DNA of 64,000 nucleotides from Beverwykella pulmonaria. Lineage: Eukaryota; Ascomycota; Dothideomycetes; Pleosporales; Melanommataceae. This document shows, piece after piece, positions 12,138 through 22,690 of the stretch. Both the position numbers and the translations under genes were made by a program. The stretch spans positions 4,079,060 to 4,143,059 of the forward strand of contig BCHH01000003.1 in the NCBI GenBank assembly GCA_001599595.1, read 5' to 3'. How positions within the stretch are numbered: position 1 is the stretch's first letter; each line of letters opens with the position of its first letter. The notes beneath the pieces were generated by a model. The model saw only the letters and a program-made list of their open reading frames with translations. It had not been told where the DNA came from and searched no databases.

Positions 12138-14025
12138 TCAAGGCTTAGGGGGACCTTGATATTGCCATGTCGATATTTTAAGCTCTTCAGACTCTCCGTT
12201 GCTCTCATGTAGATGGATTTGGTGGGTTCTGCAATGCTCTTCGTACTCTGCTCGATAATCGAAAGGTCGGGCGGCACACGCCATGCATCGGTATTGTGAG
12301 GCGGTTGCATACCGTTCCCATCGCGAGCCGTTTTCAGCTCTCTGTATTCTCCGCCTCACTAGCTCTCTCGCGCATTCCTGTAGATGGTTTATATTGTGCC
12401 TCTTGCTTGCCCATCTATTGAACTCTGCTTTGATTGTGGCCAAAGTTTTCTTCCCAGGCTCTTTCGTGAGCAAACTATTTGGTTTCCATTCGTCTAGCTC
12501 AACGCTCAGGCCCTTATCGTCATTCAGTCTCCAGTAGAGATTGCGTTCCTCGAGCTGCTGTGCTACAATTTTTGGGTTGGTGGCTGTGTTGGCGAATTTC
12601 TTCACTCTTTTGAATATGCTTTTCCCTCCAGGTGCATCATCGGCTCTTGCAGTTCCTACACTAACCACAACTCCAACATTTCCTTTTCCATGAAGGCTTT
12701 CAATTTCTTGAATTCCTAACTGGGTGGGATTATTGGTGTGTCCGAACCCTCCATCGGAAAAATACATTTCCCTGGTGCCATCGTTGCTTCTTTTTTTCAC
12801 CTCTTTAAAGTACATTGGGGCTGCGGTGGCCGCACATGCCACCTCCCATATTTCCAAATTGTCTGCCGGTCCATAGTGTTTGCCGAGATTTCTAGTTGAG
12901 GCCCCAGTGGCCGCTCGAGTTGGACTTGGCAGTTGTTTTCTCTCGAAGTGATCAAACGATCGAATCAGATACGGTGTCTCGGCACTGACCTCTGATCCTA
13001 TTGTGCGTTCGTACATCATGGTTGTGACGAAACTACTCGCAAGGTCAATCAATTTTCAAGTCAAATCGAAGGAAAAGCACTGACGTGTTACAGATGCCTG
13101 TGATACTTGGGAAAGTGACTGTGTTGAATTGTTGGTTACTCTCGCAGCGCCTATTCGTCACGTCTCTGAATACTTTCTCCATCGCTCTACTGCTATATTT
13201 AGGCCATGGGACGATGGCGATATTGCGTTGCGAAATTATGCGTGGGCTGCCAAATATATTGTGACTCATGCTTTCGTACTCGTGCAAGCAATCTTGCACT
13301 GTCATTCGGAATCGACTTAGCATGATTGCAATAAGACTGTAGCTCGTCACTATAATTCAATACGATCATTGTTTGATACGTACCTTCCGGTACTTGAACC
13401 GCAAATGTAATCGAAGTAGTGGCAAGGTAGGAACTTCCGTGCATCACGTAGGCCGTGGGAGACATCTTGATGGTTATCACGAGCGCGTTTCTGCTCTTTC
13501 AACTCCAATGGGGTGAAGGGCCCTTGCGTGGCATTATTGGGAAACTCTTGGGGCCAGAAGCTGTGAAATTGAACTTGAGCTTCCTTTGCCTGTTTTCTCT
13601 CCTCATCGCCGATTGCCTTCATCAGCCGCTTTAAGACAAGGAGTGTCCAATACCCGCGAATTCCCCCTCCACTGGGGTTGAAAATCAGCGCGATTCTTGT
13701 AAGATTCAGGGATGGATACTGCTGCCATGGTGTCTGTGTGATGTCTTTGTGGTACCTTAGTAACCAAACACCATCACGAGCGAGGAGTTTGTATCCCAGA
13801 CTTACGTACTCTATTCAAAAAAGTTAGATGATATTTTGGTTGAACATTATACAGCAAGTACATACCTAGGCTGAGGAGGTTGCGTTGTGTCCAGACTTCC
13901 GCAATATCGGAACTCAGAGAAGGTGAAATTGGCTCATTTCCTCCTACACCCCCTCTGATAGGTCTTTTGCCTCCCCCGGAAGTCTCAGGTGCGTTGGACG
14001 GGCCGGCCTCAGTCGAAGTTGACAT
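12138..14025 (-). CDS. Patatin-like phospholipase with a C-terminal C2H2-like motif
   Basis: Four exons on the minus strand, 14025-13866, 13810-13384, 13336-13085 and 13035-12138, give 578 residues with introns of 47-55 nt. The patatin fold is clear: an oxyanion loop GGGIRGYWTLLVL, the nucleophile elbow CGSSTG (GxSxG, split by intron 2) followed by LIAIMLSR, and the catalytic dyad Asp in FSDGGF. The central block W/VACAATAAPMYFK is also typical. Patatins hydrolyse acyl esters of membrane lipids, and in fungi many are tied to signalling or incompatibility proteins. The last 60 residues contain YRCMACAARPF...YEEHCRTHQIH, spaced like one C2H2 finger. I see no NB-ARC or repeat domain, so this is a short stand-alone type. 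Confidence 0.85.
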
Positions 14026-16692
14026 ACTAAATCGGGATAAAATATTGTTTTGCACTTGACTCTCTCGTTTGTCTCAGCAAGGTCGCGTTTCATGGGTAAA
14101 CCCTATATAAGGCCTGTTAGTTCCCGCAGAGCATGCTGCTGAGCTCCCGTTCATGCATACTAGTGACCCAAAAGGGGATCGAAAGAGCCTCAACACTGTC
14201 CTCATTGAGGTTGAATATGGTCCTAGACAATCAGCCCCGCCTCTGAACCAAACGATTTCGTTGAAATTGTCCATCGCTAGCGAATAAACGCTATGGAACC
14301 CGTGCAAAATATGGGGGTGAGTGGATCAGAAGACGCAATGAGAACCTGCCTGGAAGGCTGAGATATGAACTGCGGAAAAAGTAACTGTGAAGGCTGGCAC
14401 GGGAACTGCGTGTATATAAAGCGACTTCGGCAACTAGTAGCCTTCGCTACAATTTACCTTTTACATTATTTCTAGCTCGCTCCTGATGGTGGGCTATATC
14501 GACCTTGGATTGGGTGCCACATATTGAGTGGCGGCGTTTCTGCCTGAGGACTATTGTGGCGTGGTTGGGGCGGCGTATTCCGTACATCACCTGCTGTGAT
14601 TTCAGCCTTGTTAATGGTGAAGGCGTTGGTGTATCAGCCGTCCCTTTCATGGGGCAGTGCAAACTGCCTTGAATATCCATCTCAAGCGCTAACAGCTCTG
14701 GGTTTGTTTCGAAAGCAGAACAATTGAAAGCCACACAGGCGCAAAGACTACCGTACACCGGTGACAGGTTGGTGACGCAGGCTCACCCCCTTGTAGTATT
14801 TCTCGCTAAACACTGCTCAAACTTGCATATGCTGGACCACCAACTGTACCCTCCTAGAGCTGATCATGATCCTCGATGAATTGGCGTGATGTGTCTTCAA
14901 CATTCCGAGATGAATCACACCGCCACCACCGACGTGAGTGAGTGGATAGGAGCGCTAAGATTTCCGAATAAGAACGTCCAGACTACGCCTTCCATGCACT
15001 CTTACCACCAGTTAGGGGACTTTTAAAAATGAATTAATTACCACCTGCGGGCCGGGTGTAAAAGTCGTCAGCCAAGTGGAGGCCCGGCCGTAGGTCTATC
15101 TGTCTGTCTAGGAATATATGAATGAATTCCCTCTCCATGCTCTAAAATGGATACTACTGTTGTCAAACCCAGCCTTTTTTTTACAAGCGAATCTTTACCG
15201 GCGCACCACCCAATCAATTTGTCTTTGCCTTCAATACAAATTCTCTCGACATTTTATATCGTCCAACACTGTTCTGCACATGCACGTAAGCGACAAACAC
15301 GGCGACGCCAGTGTGCGGCCGTCCCAAGGCCAGAGCTTGAGAAAGCGTCGGAAGAGTGGAAGCTGGGATCGTGCGGTGTTTTATGATCTGGAGCGTGGCA
15401 GTGTTGATATCCGAAAAAAGGGAGACGTGAACACGGGCAAGTCAAGAACTGCATATCAAATACGGCCATAGGCTGACTTCATTTGAAGAAAAATCAACAT
15501 ACGAGAAACTGAAACTGCCGAAAAGGAAGAAACAAGTCTCAATCTTTGTGAACCAGGACAAAGAGACGAAACTGAAGACAGAAGACCAGACACGGCAGAG
15601 TAGTGACGTTTTTCTCGCGCGGCTGAGTCTTGACCATCTGGGACTCACCAATCGCACTTTGTTTTTCCTTGGTTTTCTCTCTACACTATACGTTTCCACT
15701 CCTTGGAGTGATGTCGCTTCTCATGACAGCACCGCATCGTAAAGGCTTGCCGAAAATCACGTTCTGGCGGTAGTTGGCGGGAGAAGCGCCGTCCACAAGG
15801 GTTCAGAATGTTAGGGCTAGCGTTTGTAAAGGGAATTGTTTGAAGCGCAAATTATCCTACCGCTGCCGTTCGATATCAAACAGCCCTCCGTGGCCTTAAG
15901 GTTCGTGTGATTGGAAGGAGTGCTTAGCATGGAGTGCCTTTCGAGGAAGGTGTTTTCCAAGTATTTTATGATTGGCGGGACTGATGCACTGTGGCTTTTG
16001 TGTCCTGTAATCCTGCGGATTCTGCGGGTAGTTTAGGATCATCGATCACCTGGATCGGCCTCGGAGGCTTCCACCCTATGCCGACTCGCCTACCCTTGTT
16101 TGGCGACTGGCTGTCCACCGTGGTTATCTGCCTGGGGGATCACAAGGACACAACCTCTCCCATCCAACTTAAAGGAGCCACATCAGAAGGCACAAATGGT
16201 TGGAGGACGACAAAGTCGAACGCAGACCAGATAAAATAATGGAGGAGAGGAAGGACGTGATCTTCAATAAGCGTGCCAAGAAACATAAGGATTGTCACGT
16301 GTCCGATGAGTTCCACCATTGCCCATTCTAGTTAGCTCCCCTGTCATGGGCGGTAGGAGACGGCAAGAGACGGTAGTATTACGGTGGCTAAGGATGTAGG
16401 TACAGAAGGATTATAGGACGTAGCTCATCGAGCTTTGTACAGCAGTGCGAATAGAAGCAGGGGGTGTGGGTGTAGTACTTTAATTCCCGTCTTATAACTC
16501 CGATCAATCCTAACCTTCTTCAATTCCCATTTTTAAATCCGGTAAATCCATGTTATCTCAACGTGCCGCCACCTTATAGTAACAGTTTGGATAGAATTAA
16601 ATATAAAGCTTAGCCGCGAAAAGGTAGGAGTAATTTAGACTACGACAACCATATTCTAGCCAAGAATACTTTAGTACACTTCGCTCGACGCA
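14026..16692. other. Long intergenic region without a recognised gene
   Basis: About 2.7 kb lies between the patatin gene (minus) and the SnoaL-like gene (plus). Short frames such as 14447-14758 (minus) and 15118-15471 (plus) lack conserved motifs. A TATA-like stretch (CCCTATATAAGG, near 14100) sits upstream of the patatin start. The right end holds the first copy of a diverged repeat (16398-16445). Confidence 0.45.
16398..16445. repeat. Diverged direct repeat, left copy
   Basis: This roughly 48-bp stretch matches 17398-17446. Both read AGGTAxAGAAGxATTA...GACGTAGCT...AGCT...ACAG. Most of the differences are transitions. The core is an imperfect hairpin around CGTAGCTC-ATC-GAGCT. The two copies flank the SnoaL-like gene. 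Confidence 0.55.
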
Positions 16693-17157
16693 ATGGCCGA
16701 CCAAGTCACACTCACAGCACTTAGTCCACGCGAAGCCGTCGCAGATGCTCTCCACCGCTGCATCCTCGGTATCGACAGCAACAATCGAGACCTGTTCGAG
16801 TCAGGATGCTTGAAGAATGAGAGCATGACTGTTGTGGCTGGTCCAATTACTATCGAGGGCTGGACCGCGATCAGCGAATTTTTTCTGAGGGTCTTCGTCC
16901 TGGTCACCACACATATCACCAGCAATATCCGCATTCAGCTGAAGGACGGCGCGGACACGGCATCCATGACCGCCCACGCGCTCGCGTATCATGTTCGGCC
17001 GGACGATGCGCTCAAGCCGGAGGACACTTCGTACACGGCGTCGTGCTTGTACTTTATAGATCTTGTTAAGGATAGCAATGATGGCTTGTGGAAGATCAAG
17101 AAGTGGGAGATAAAGATTCAGTGGACTACGGGCGATAGAGCGGTTCTCCATGGATAA
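16693..17157 (+). CDS. SnoaL-like (NTF2-fold) protein
   Basis: A single exon of 154 residues, the usual length for the family. It opens with LSPREAVADALHRCILGID, the helical start of a SnoaL-like domain. The NTF2-like pattern follows: helix, FESGCL, the TVVAGPITIEGWTAISEFF segment, then four strands ending in DGLWKIKKWEIKIQWTTGD. The Trp-Lys-Ile strand near the C-terminus is typical of SnoaL_4 proteins. Members are small cone-shaped barrels used as cyclases, hydrolases or binding proteins, often in secondary metabolism, and the substrate is not predictable. No adjacent gene forms an obvious pathway, and diverged repeats sit on both sides. Confidence 0.75.
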   Translation: MADQVTLTALSPREAVADALHRCILGIDSNNRDLFESGCLKNESMTVVAGPITIEGWTAISEFFLRVFVLVTTHITSNIRIQLKDGADTASMTAHALAYHVRPDDALKPEDTSYTASCLYFIDLVKDSNDGLWKIKKWEIKIQWTTGDRAVLHG

Positions 17158-18104
17158 ACTTCAGGATGTTACCATTTAACATTCCGAACGTTACACCTAA
17201 CGTTAGTAGAAGATTTAGCATAAGCGTGCTAAGGAAGAATAGAAAGGGGTCGCGAGCGGGAGATCTATCGGTGGAACCGAAATTTCGAAATGCGGTGTGA
17301 ACAAGCGATATACTGCTATGTTATATAAATTTTTTTGATTAAAAGAGTTAAACTATGCGTAGTGTCAGGCTGGGTTCGTGAAATAGCAGTACTATTCAGG
17401 TAGAGAAGAATTACAAGACGTAGCTTGTCAAGCTACGGACAGGCAGAGAGCAGAGACGCTTCAATACAGATATTGACTTTTACTACTCTGTGCATTCAAG
17501 GGCTATGTATCAATATGCGTCTCTCTACCGACAGAAACTCAGCTAGGAAACATCCGAGACAGAGTTAGGGATTTTGGTAGAGATCCGTCCTCCGCTGAAA
17601 TCCATCCTCCGTTTTCGATTAGGTGGTAGATGAATTGCATTGTTCGCAGCGTGGAGATCCGTAAGTAGCACGGTCGGAAGTTGCGTTACCGTAATAGAGC
17701 TATACGTACGTAGGTGCCGTACGTATGTGGAGTGTAACTTATCAGTATAGCTTTGAGAAATTCTATGGGTATACTATGTACGTACAGATCCCCACGCTGG
17801 TCGTTCGTCCCATTCAACACCAGCAACCCGAACGTCTCGTACGAGACCGGAATACTCGGTTTTTAACACGTTTGGAGAAATTTAGCCTTGCTCTGTATGC
17901 ATGAATTTGAACTTACTAAATAGGCGCTTTATGAAAATCGGAGGGACCAAAGACTTAATCAAAACTGTAGCCAATCAAAAGTTGTGTCCATAGACCTGAG
18001 TCACAAACGGAACAAAATCCTGGTATTCGTCTTATATCAGTGCACACACTTTCCCTCCGGATTTCCATCCATCTTTCAAATCCGAATCAAGATTTTACTT
18101 CACC
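17158..18104. other. Intergenic region with repeat copy and a short perfect palindrome
   Basis: About 0.95 kb lies between the SnoaL-like gene and the methyltransferase gene. It contains the right copy of the diverged repeat (17398-17446) and a perfect 14-bp palindrome (17834-17847). Otherwise it is AT-rich with no coding character. Confidence 0.45.
17398..17446. repeat. Diverged direct repeat, right copy
   Basis: This copy of the repeat at 16398-16445 starts exactly 1,000 bp further on. Its centre is a perfect hairpin, CGTAGCTT-GTC-AAGCTACG. The differences from the left copy are mostly A/G and C/T changes, as repeat-induced point mutation would leave, although ordinary decay would look similar. 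Confidence 0.55.
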
Positions 18105-18944
18105 ATGACGACGCCGTTCACACCCAAACAGATGATCGAGTTCGACGGCGCCTTTCTCACCGAGCTCCAAGGCAACGTCTCGGAAGCTATCGCACGCGAC
18201 ATTCTCGCCATGGTCCCTCCCATAACCTCAAATTCCATCATTCATGACAATGGTTGTGGATACGGCGGCGCTACCAGCGAGATTATTGCTTCATCCCCCC
18301 CTGATGGCTTCAAAATCACCGCCACAGATATCAACCCTCGCTGGCTCTCGCAGCTTACACAAAATGCAGAGAAGGGCGGTTGGCCTGTAAAGACCGAGGT
18401 CATGGATGCGTGCCATCTCGCTTTCCCGGATGAAACGTTTACGTTGTCTATCACCGACTTCGTCTTCATGAGCCTTAACGATCCCGTCGCGGCTGCAAAG
18501 CATATAAAGCGCACGCTCAAGCCAGGTGGTACAGCTGCAGTCGCTGTCTGGGACGACATCCCCTGGCGTGATGCGCTTCTGAGTGCGCACGCGAAGACTC
18601 GCGGTGCTCACACTCCGATACCACCTTTCATGGTGCACGATCTGAGGGGCGTTCAATTGAAGCCAATTTTGGAGGAAGCTAGGTGGAAAGATGTAACCTA
18701 TGTGAAGAAGGCGGCGTGGCTGAAAACGAAAGATTTGAAGAGGTGGATGACGCTTGCCTGGTCTTTCTTGTGCACGCCAGTAGGTGGTTGGACGAAAGAG
18801 GATGAGGAGAAGTGGGACGAGGCGATTCAAGAGGCAGTCGAGGGATTGCAGAAGCTGGAGGGGAGTGGTTCGTATTTTCAGGAAGAGCAAGAGCACAAAA
18901 TAAGGATGGTGGCGTGTATTGCAATCATGCGGAAGGAGGGTTGA
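18105..18944 (+). CDS. Class I SAM-dependent methyltransferase (UbiE/Methyltransf_11-like)
   Basis: A single exon of 279 residues. The Rossmann-type SAM site is visible: motif I HDNGCGYGGATSEII (residues 47-61), the acidic end of strand 2 in TATDINPRWL, motif II around VMDACHLAFPDETF, and post-motif III LKPGGTAAVAVWDD. The C-terminal half carries a Trp-rich helical cap (WLKTKDLKRWMTLAWSFL), typical of fungal secondary-metabolite methyltransferases. The substrate is unknown. It lies about 4.4 kb from the NRPS 3' end, with a P1-like gene and a reductase relic between, so I do not include it in the ETP cluster core. Confidence 0.9.
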   Translation: MTTPFTPKQMIEFDGAFLTELQGNVSEAIARDILAMVPPITSNSIIHDNGCGYGGATSEIIASSPPDGFKITATDINPRWLSQLTQNAEKGGWPVKTEVMDACHLAFPDETFTLSITDFVFMSLNDPVAAAKHIKRTLKPGGTAAVAVWDDIPWRDALLSAHAKTRGAHTPIPPFMVHDLRGVQLKPILEEARWKDVTYVKKAAWLKTKDLKRWMTLAWSFLCTPVGGWTKEDEEKWDEAIQEAVEGLQKLEGSGSYFQEEQEHKIRMVACIAIMRKEG

Positions 18945-19642
18945 GTTGATTCTGTGTAGGTAAATGCACTTCTGGCAGATCCGAAAAAATACGGCTGGGC
19001 TAAATAAATCCCAATTTAACCTTGCCTCAAAACCGATTACCCTGCTGATAGTGCTGGTGGGACTTGGTAACGTGCAGTGGAATCCATCAACGTTATACAT
19101 TGCCTTGCCTGGGTAGGCACAAAGTCGCGATGAGCCTGGAAGACTGGCTTTGTGCGATCAATTCAGATTCAATCCATACCGGAAAGGATTGGAGCTGCGA
19201 CTCATATTTCTCCTTCCGCGTGTAGCTCATTGTGCGGGAATTACGCAGTGTCGCTCTTGTACCTGTGCAGGTTTTCGTTATTCGAGTCATCCCGTGACTC
19301 ATAAGGCGAACCACCTGTTGCAAGCGACATGATCCATTCCCGAGTCAGATTCAAGGCTTGAGTCACCGGTTTGAGACCCTTTGCGCGAAGTCGTGGATTT
19401 TTGAATTATGATCCGAGCAGGCGCGCACCCATGGGCTGGCCTATATAATCCCCTGCAATTCGGCCCTTCTCTCTCTTCCACGACCACACCGGCACCCATT
19501 TATTCTCTTGCATATTCATACGTTACCTGGCAATTGTCTGGATATTCACCAAAACCTAAATTCTACCACACCTACCTCGCACCTACCAATCACACCTGGC
19601 ACCACAACGGACCATCACTCCCACAACAGCCACACGAGCGCC
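18945..19642. other. Intergenic region, nothing recognised
   Basis: About 0.7 kb lies between the methyltransferase and the P1-like gene. The last 150 bp are rich in C and pyrimidines with CACC/CACA runs, as in leaders of highly expressed fungal genes, and include TATATAATCC near 19443. No other feature is seen. Confidence 0.45.
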
Positions 19643-19993
19643 ATGTCCACCAAGGCTGAACAGGCCTGCTCCTACGCCGCTCTCATCCTCGCCGACGAGT
19701 CCATCGAAATCACTCCCGATACACTCCTCACGCTCCTCAAGGCCGCTGGCATCGACGACGTCGAACCCATCTGGACCACACTTTTTGCAAAGGCCCTCAA
19801 GGACAAGGACGTCAAGGACATCCTTACTGCTACCCCTACTTCGGGCACGGCTAACGGCCAGCTCGGAGTTGCTCCACACAACGGTATTGATGGAAGGGAG
19901 AACGAGAAGCCTCTCGACGAGGCAGAAATTAAGGACGGGGATGATGTTGGCAGCGAGTCCGACGAGGACCTGGGCAACCTTTTTGATCTTTAG
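19643..19993 (+). CDS. Divergent 60S acidic ribosomal protein P1-like
   Basis: A single exon of 116 residues. The N-terminal 65 residues are a clear P1 dimerisation domain: [50 protein letters not shown]1/P2 heterodimers form the ribosomal stalk that recruits elongation factors. Here the usual Ala/Gly-rich hinge is replaced by a mixed segment ([12 protein letters not shown]...). The strongly conserved tail SDDDMGFGLFD is altered to [11 protein letters not shown], one residue shorter in the core and one residue longer at the end. The absence of introns and the altered tail suggest a paralogue rather than the main RPP1 gene, but I cannot see whether another copy exists. The ATG at 19643 matches the family start; upstream in-frame sequence is leader. 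Confidence 0.8.
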   Translation: MSTKAEQACSYAALILADESIEITPDTLLTLLKAAGIDDVEPIWTTLFAKALKDKDVKDILTATPTSGTANGQLGVAPHNGIDGRENEKPLDEAEIKDGDDVGSESDEDLGNLFDL

Positions 19994-20292
19994 AAGGATT
20001 GCTACTTCTTGTCCATTAATGCGAACCCGTGGAAACGACAAGAGAGGCGATTTGGTTCTACACCGTCCTGGTGCAGGAGTCAGGGGACTTCACTTGCTAT
20101 TCATGACAATGAGTTACTGTCTACTTGAATTAGCATCATCTCGAGCTGATTGGCTTTTCATTGGAGGAACGGAGGAAGCGAAGGGCTTGGGAGTTTTAAC
20201 ATCTTGTTTTAGTTTTGCAACAGAAGTAGATCATTCTCCCAATGGTATACCGCATCGCTGTGAATGATCCTGCCCCTTCGTATGATGTTGGC

Positions 20293-20595
20293 CTAGATTA
20301 TTGGCGTCTCATTCCACATCTCAGCTTGAAGCTGCAAAGACGCTGCGCTGCCTACTGCAGTGCCTGACACCAATGCTGTGGCTATCGTCTGCATTGGATT
20401 GCACACATTACCGATAGTAAACACGCCCTTCATGCTTGCATGACTGCAAGGCAGGTTTGCCAAAACCAGATCCGTTGGCGTCATCTCAAATTCCAGTTCC
20501 CTATGCAGATTTCCTCTTAGCCTGGACGCCGGTTTGTGCGCTTTTGGCCTTCTGCGAGTTGTCCTCGAAGCGGATCATGATTTCTGCTCCTCCCT
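20293..20595 (-). pseudogene. Relic of a GliT-type thioredoxin reductase / dithiol oxidase (C-terminal part only)
   Basis: The minus strand translates to a block GVFTIGNVCNPMQTIATAL followed by SGTAVGSAASLQLQAE, which matches the C-terminal FAD-binding region of GliT-type reductases (GVFAAGDxxSPMK...GxxAGAxxxxQL). Just upstream, in another frame, lies GAEIMIRFEDNSQ, equivalent to the GAEIIIQFEDGSE segment of the intact copy at 35.7-36.8 kb. A frameshift and at least one stop separate the two pieces, and the N-terminal FAD site and CxxC region are absent. This is therefore a decayed third copy, 2.7 kb outside the NRPS end of the cluster. Confidence 0.65.
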
Positions 20596-22246
20596 CTTCC
20601 TACCTGTCGGCCCGTGGGTCACATGATGAGTCACATTGATGTTTACTCATATGAATCACTTCTATATTTGTTTCCGCCAGAATGAATTCACTCGTACTTC
20701 ATATTCATCATCCGTACTAGCCTTGAACAGGTCCCCTTCAAGCTTCTTTAGCCCGCTTACTTTATTATTTTCGATAGATAGGCTCCTGTAACGCTTGTAC
20801 CAGGACTTCTGTGATCCCATGCCGGTATAGTGTGTAAATATGCGTTGTCATTGTCGTGGTCTTTTTTCGGAATCTACCATGAGAACAGTATGATGTTGTC
20901 CAGCAACGGATGCTGTCACGTGCTCTACATGTCCCACCACTACCTATTCTGGTCAGTTCCTCTAGCATGGATAGTATATAGTCCTCTTACAAGTTCTTCG
21001 CGGCTTTTACACTCTCCATATACACATTGATTTTTGAGACGATTGACTACCTCCACCATGTGTGATAGATGTAGTCGCACTGAGATCTGCCAAGGACCGC
21101 GCCGATGATGAGCATATATAAATACAACATCATGATTAGCACTATGGGTGTGCAAAGTTGAAAGGTCGCGAGAAAGTGTGGACTAGAGCGCGCCACAGGT
21201 TATATGTGTGGTGCAGGATTCTCGTGAGATGCAGCGCTTTTACGCCCTACTATTCACATACGACTGTATCTAAAAAGGACGAGTAGTTAGCCGCGACTTT
21301 CCCGGGGAAATTCTAAAGTGAGAGCACACTCTGGCCTCGCCAAGGTAAGCAGTTGACGCTCGCTGTGCTTATGCCTCTCTAAAAGTTCCCCTGCTAGGCA
21401 TCTGTCTGACCCCAAGTCGGATGCAAATTCTCTCCGATTGCAGGCGAAATCGACTGCGTTTTTCTTTCTATGATCTTCCCTCCACATTTCCCACCCTTGC
21501 TCGTCGGAATCTTGACTCAGTTATTCTGCGGTGAGAGCCGGTGCCCGAAAGTTTCGGTGCCCGACGCTACATATTCCATGAAGTCGAGGAGATGAAAACA
21601 CCCTCTTTAGTGAATAAGGAAAAGGCAAATATAATGATACGTTTGCTAGCGGGACAATACATTTTGTGCGCACAGTATCGATGTATCCGTGCGAAAATGA
21701 GAATCGGTCGCGGGGTGAAACTGCAAACATGTCTAGCTCCACTGGAACAATATAGTACATCTGGTATAGGGTATATCATATCACAAACTCTAAGAACCTA
21801 GCATTCGCTGTCTACATCACCACAAGGCACTCTCCATCGCTCTCTTTTCTTCAACGTGATCTCCTGTGTGTTGGACTGGGTAGACTAAATCCTTCAATAT
21901 CAAACCTTTGCGGCTACACCCCTCCCTTCTAGTCTCAACTAACATCATGATCGAGACAATTTTTGTGAAGCCAATCTTGATTGTCCTAATATCCATCAAT
22001 CAGTCCGGATAGAAATACTCCCATACTGGAACCTGACAAGCCTGTTAGCCTTTGTCACTAAGAAGCAGCAGCAGCGCAGGAAACTTATCTTAGCAAGGGC
22101 TTGGAAGAGTACTGAACGACCATCATCACTGGATTTATTGTCGCAACTTTAAAGCTGAGTATCACTTCAGTCTACTATCTCCCTTGCAGCCTGAGTAACG
22201 TTTACACTGCGTTCCACTCTATCGAGATGGCCGACGGAACGAGAAA
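20596..22246. other. Intergenic region, nothing recognised
   Basis: About 1.65 kb of AT-rich sequence without convincing coding character. A run of small frames on both strands shows no family motif. It probably contains decayed sequence, judging from the relics on both sides. Confidence 0.4.
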
Positions 22247-22690
22247 TTACATTTGGAGCATTTCGTGACTTGATACCCTGAGCACGCTCTTTATTTGCCG
22301 TTGAACCACAGGTGCGACGATATTGGCGATCTTCTGCGGGTATCGACCCTGCAAAGTGTAAAATGGCCGTCCCAGAATGCTTGGAAACGGCATGTTTAGC
22401 AAGACTATGCTCGTCATGTAGACTCCGTGATGTAAAATCCGCCAAGATACCGTAGGACTAGGATGCTTTGGTGAACCGTCCATCTTGCGTGGTTTCTTGT
22501 TGAAAATCACAGGAGCCATGATGGGAAGCAAAGCACTGGCGACAATGTCGATGGCAGGGCCTTCCTCCGCTTCTGCAAAATGTTGATCGAAAGCCGATTG
22601 TGTCAGCTCTATTATTGTCTTTGCTTTTGAGGCTAGTCTTTGTAAAGTTTGATTTTCGAAGTCCTTGAACCGATGTACGCAATTGTGAGC
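22247..22690 (-). pseudogene. Unrecognised coding-like remnant
   Basis: A minus-strand open frame of about 147 codons has protein-like composition, for example a segment around FENQTLQRLASKAKTIIE and then IDIVASALLPIMAPVIF. It has no start codon in its first 100 codons and begins right after a stop, so it is either one exon of a spliced gene that I cannot complete or a gene fragment. I do not recognise the family. Its 3' half also stays open in a second frame, which argues for a decayed sequence. Confidence 0.25.

Noticed and set aside
14447..14758. Open frame of 103 codons on the minus strand
   Set aside because: No motif, unfavourable composition, no splice partner; probably chance.
15118..15471. 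Open frame of 117 codons on the plus strand with a hydrophobic start
   Set aside because: Overlaps other equally long frames on both strands and shows no family character.
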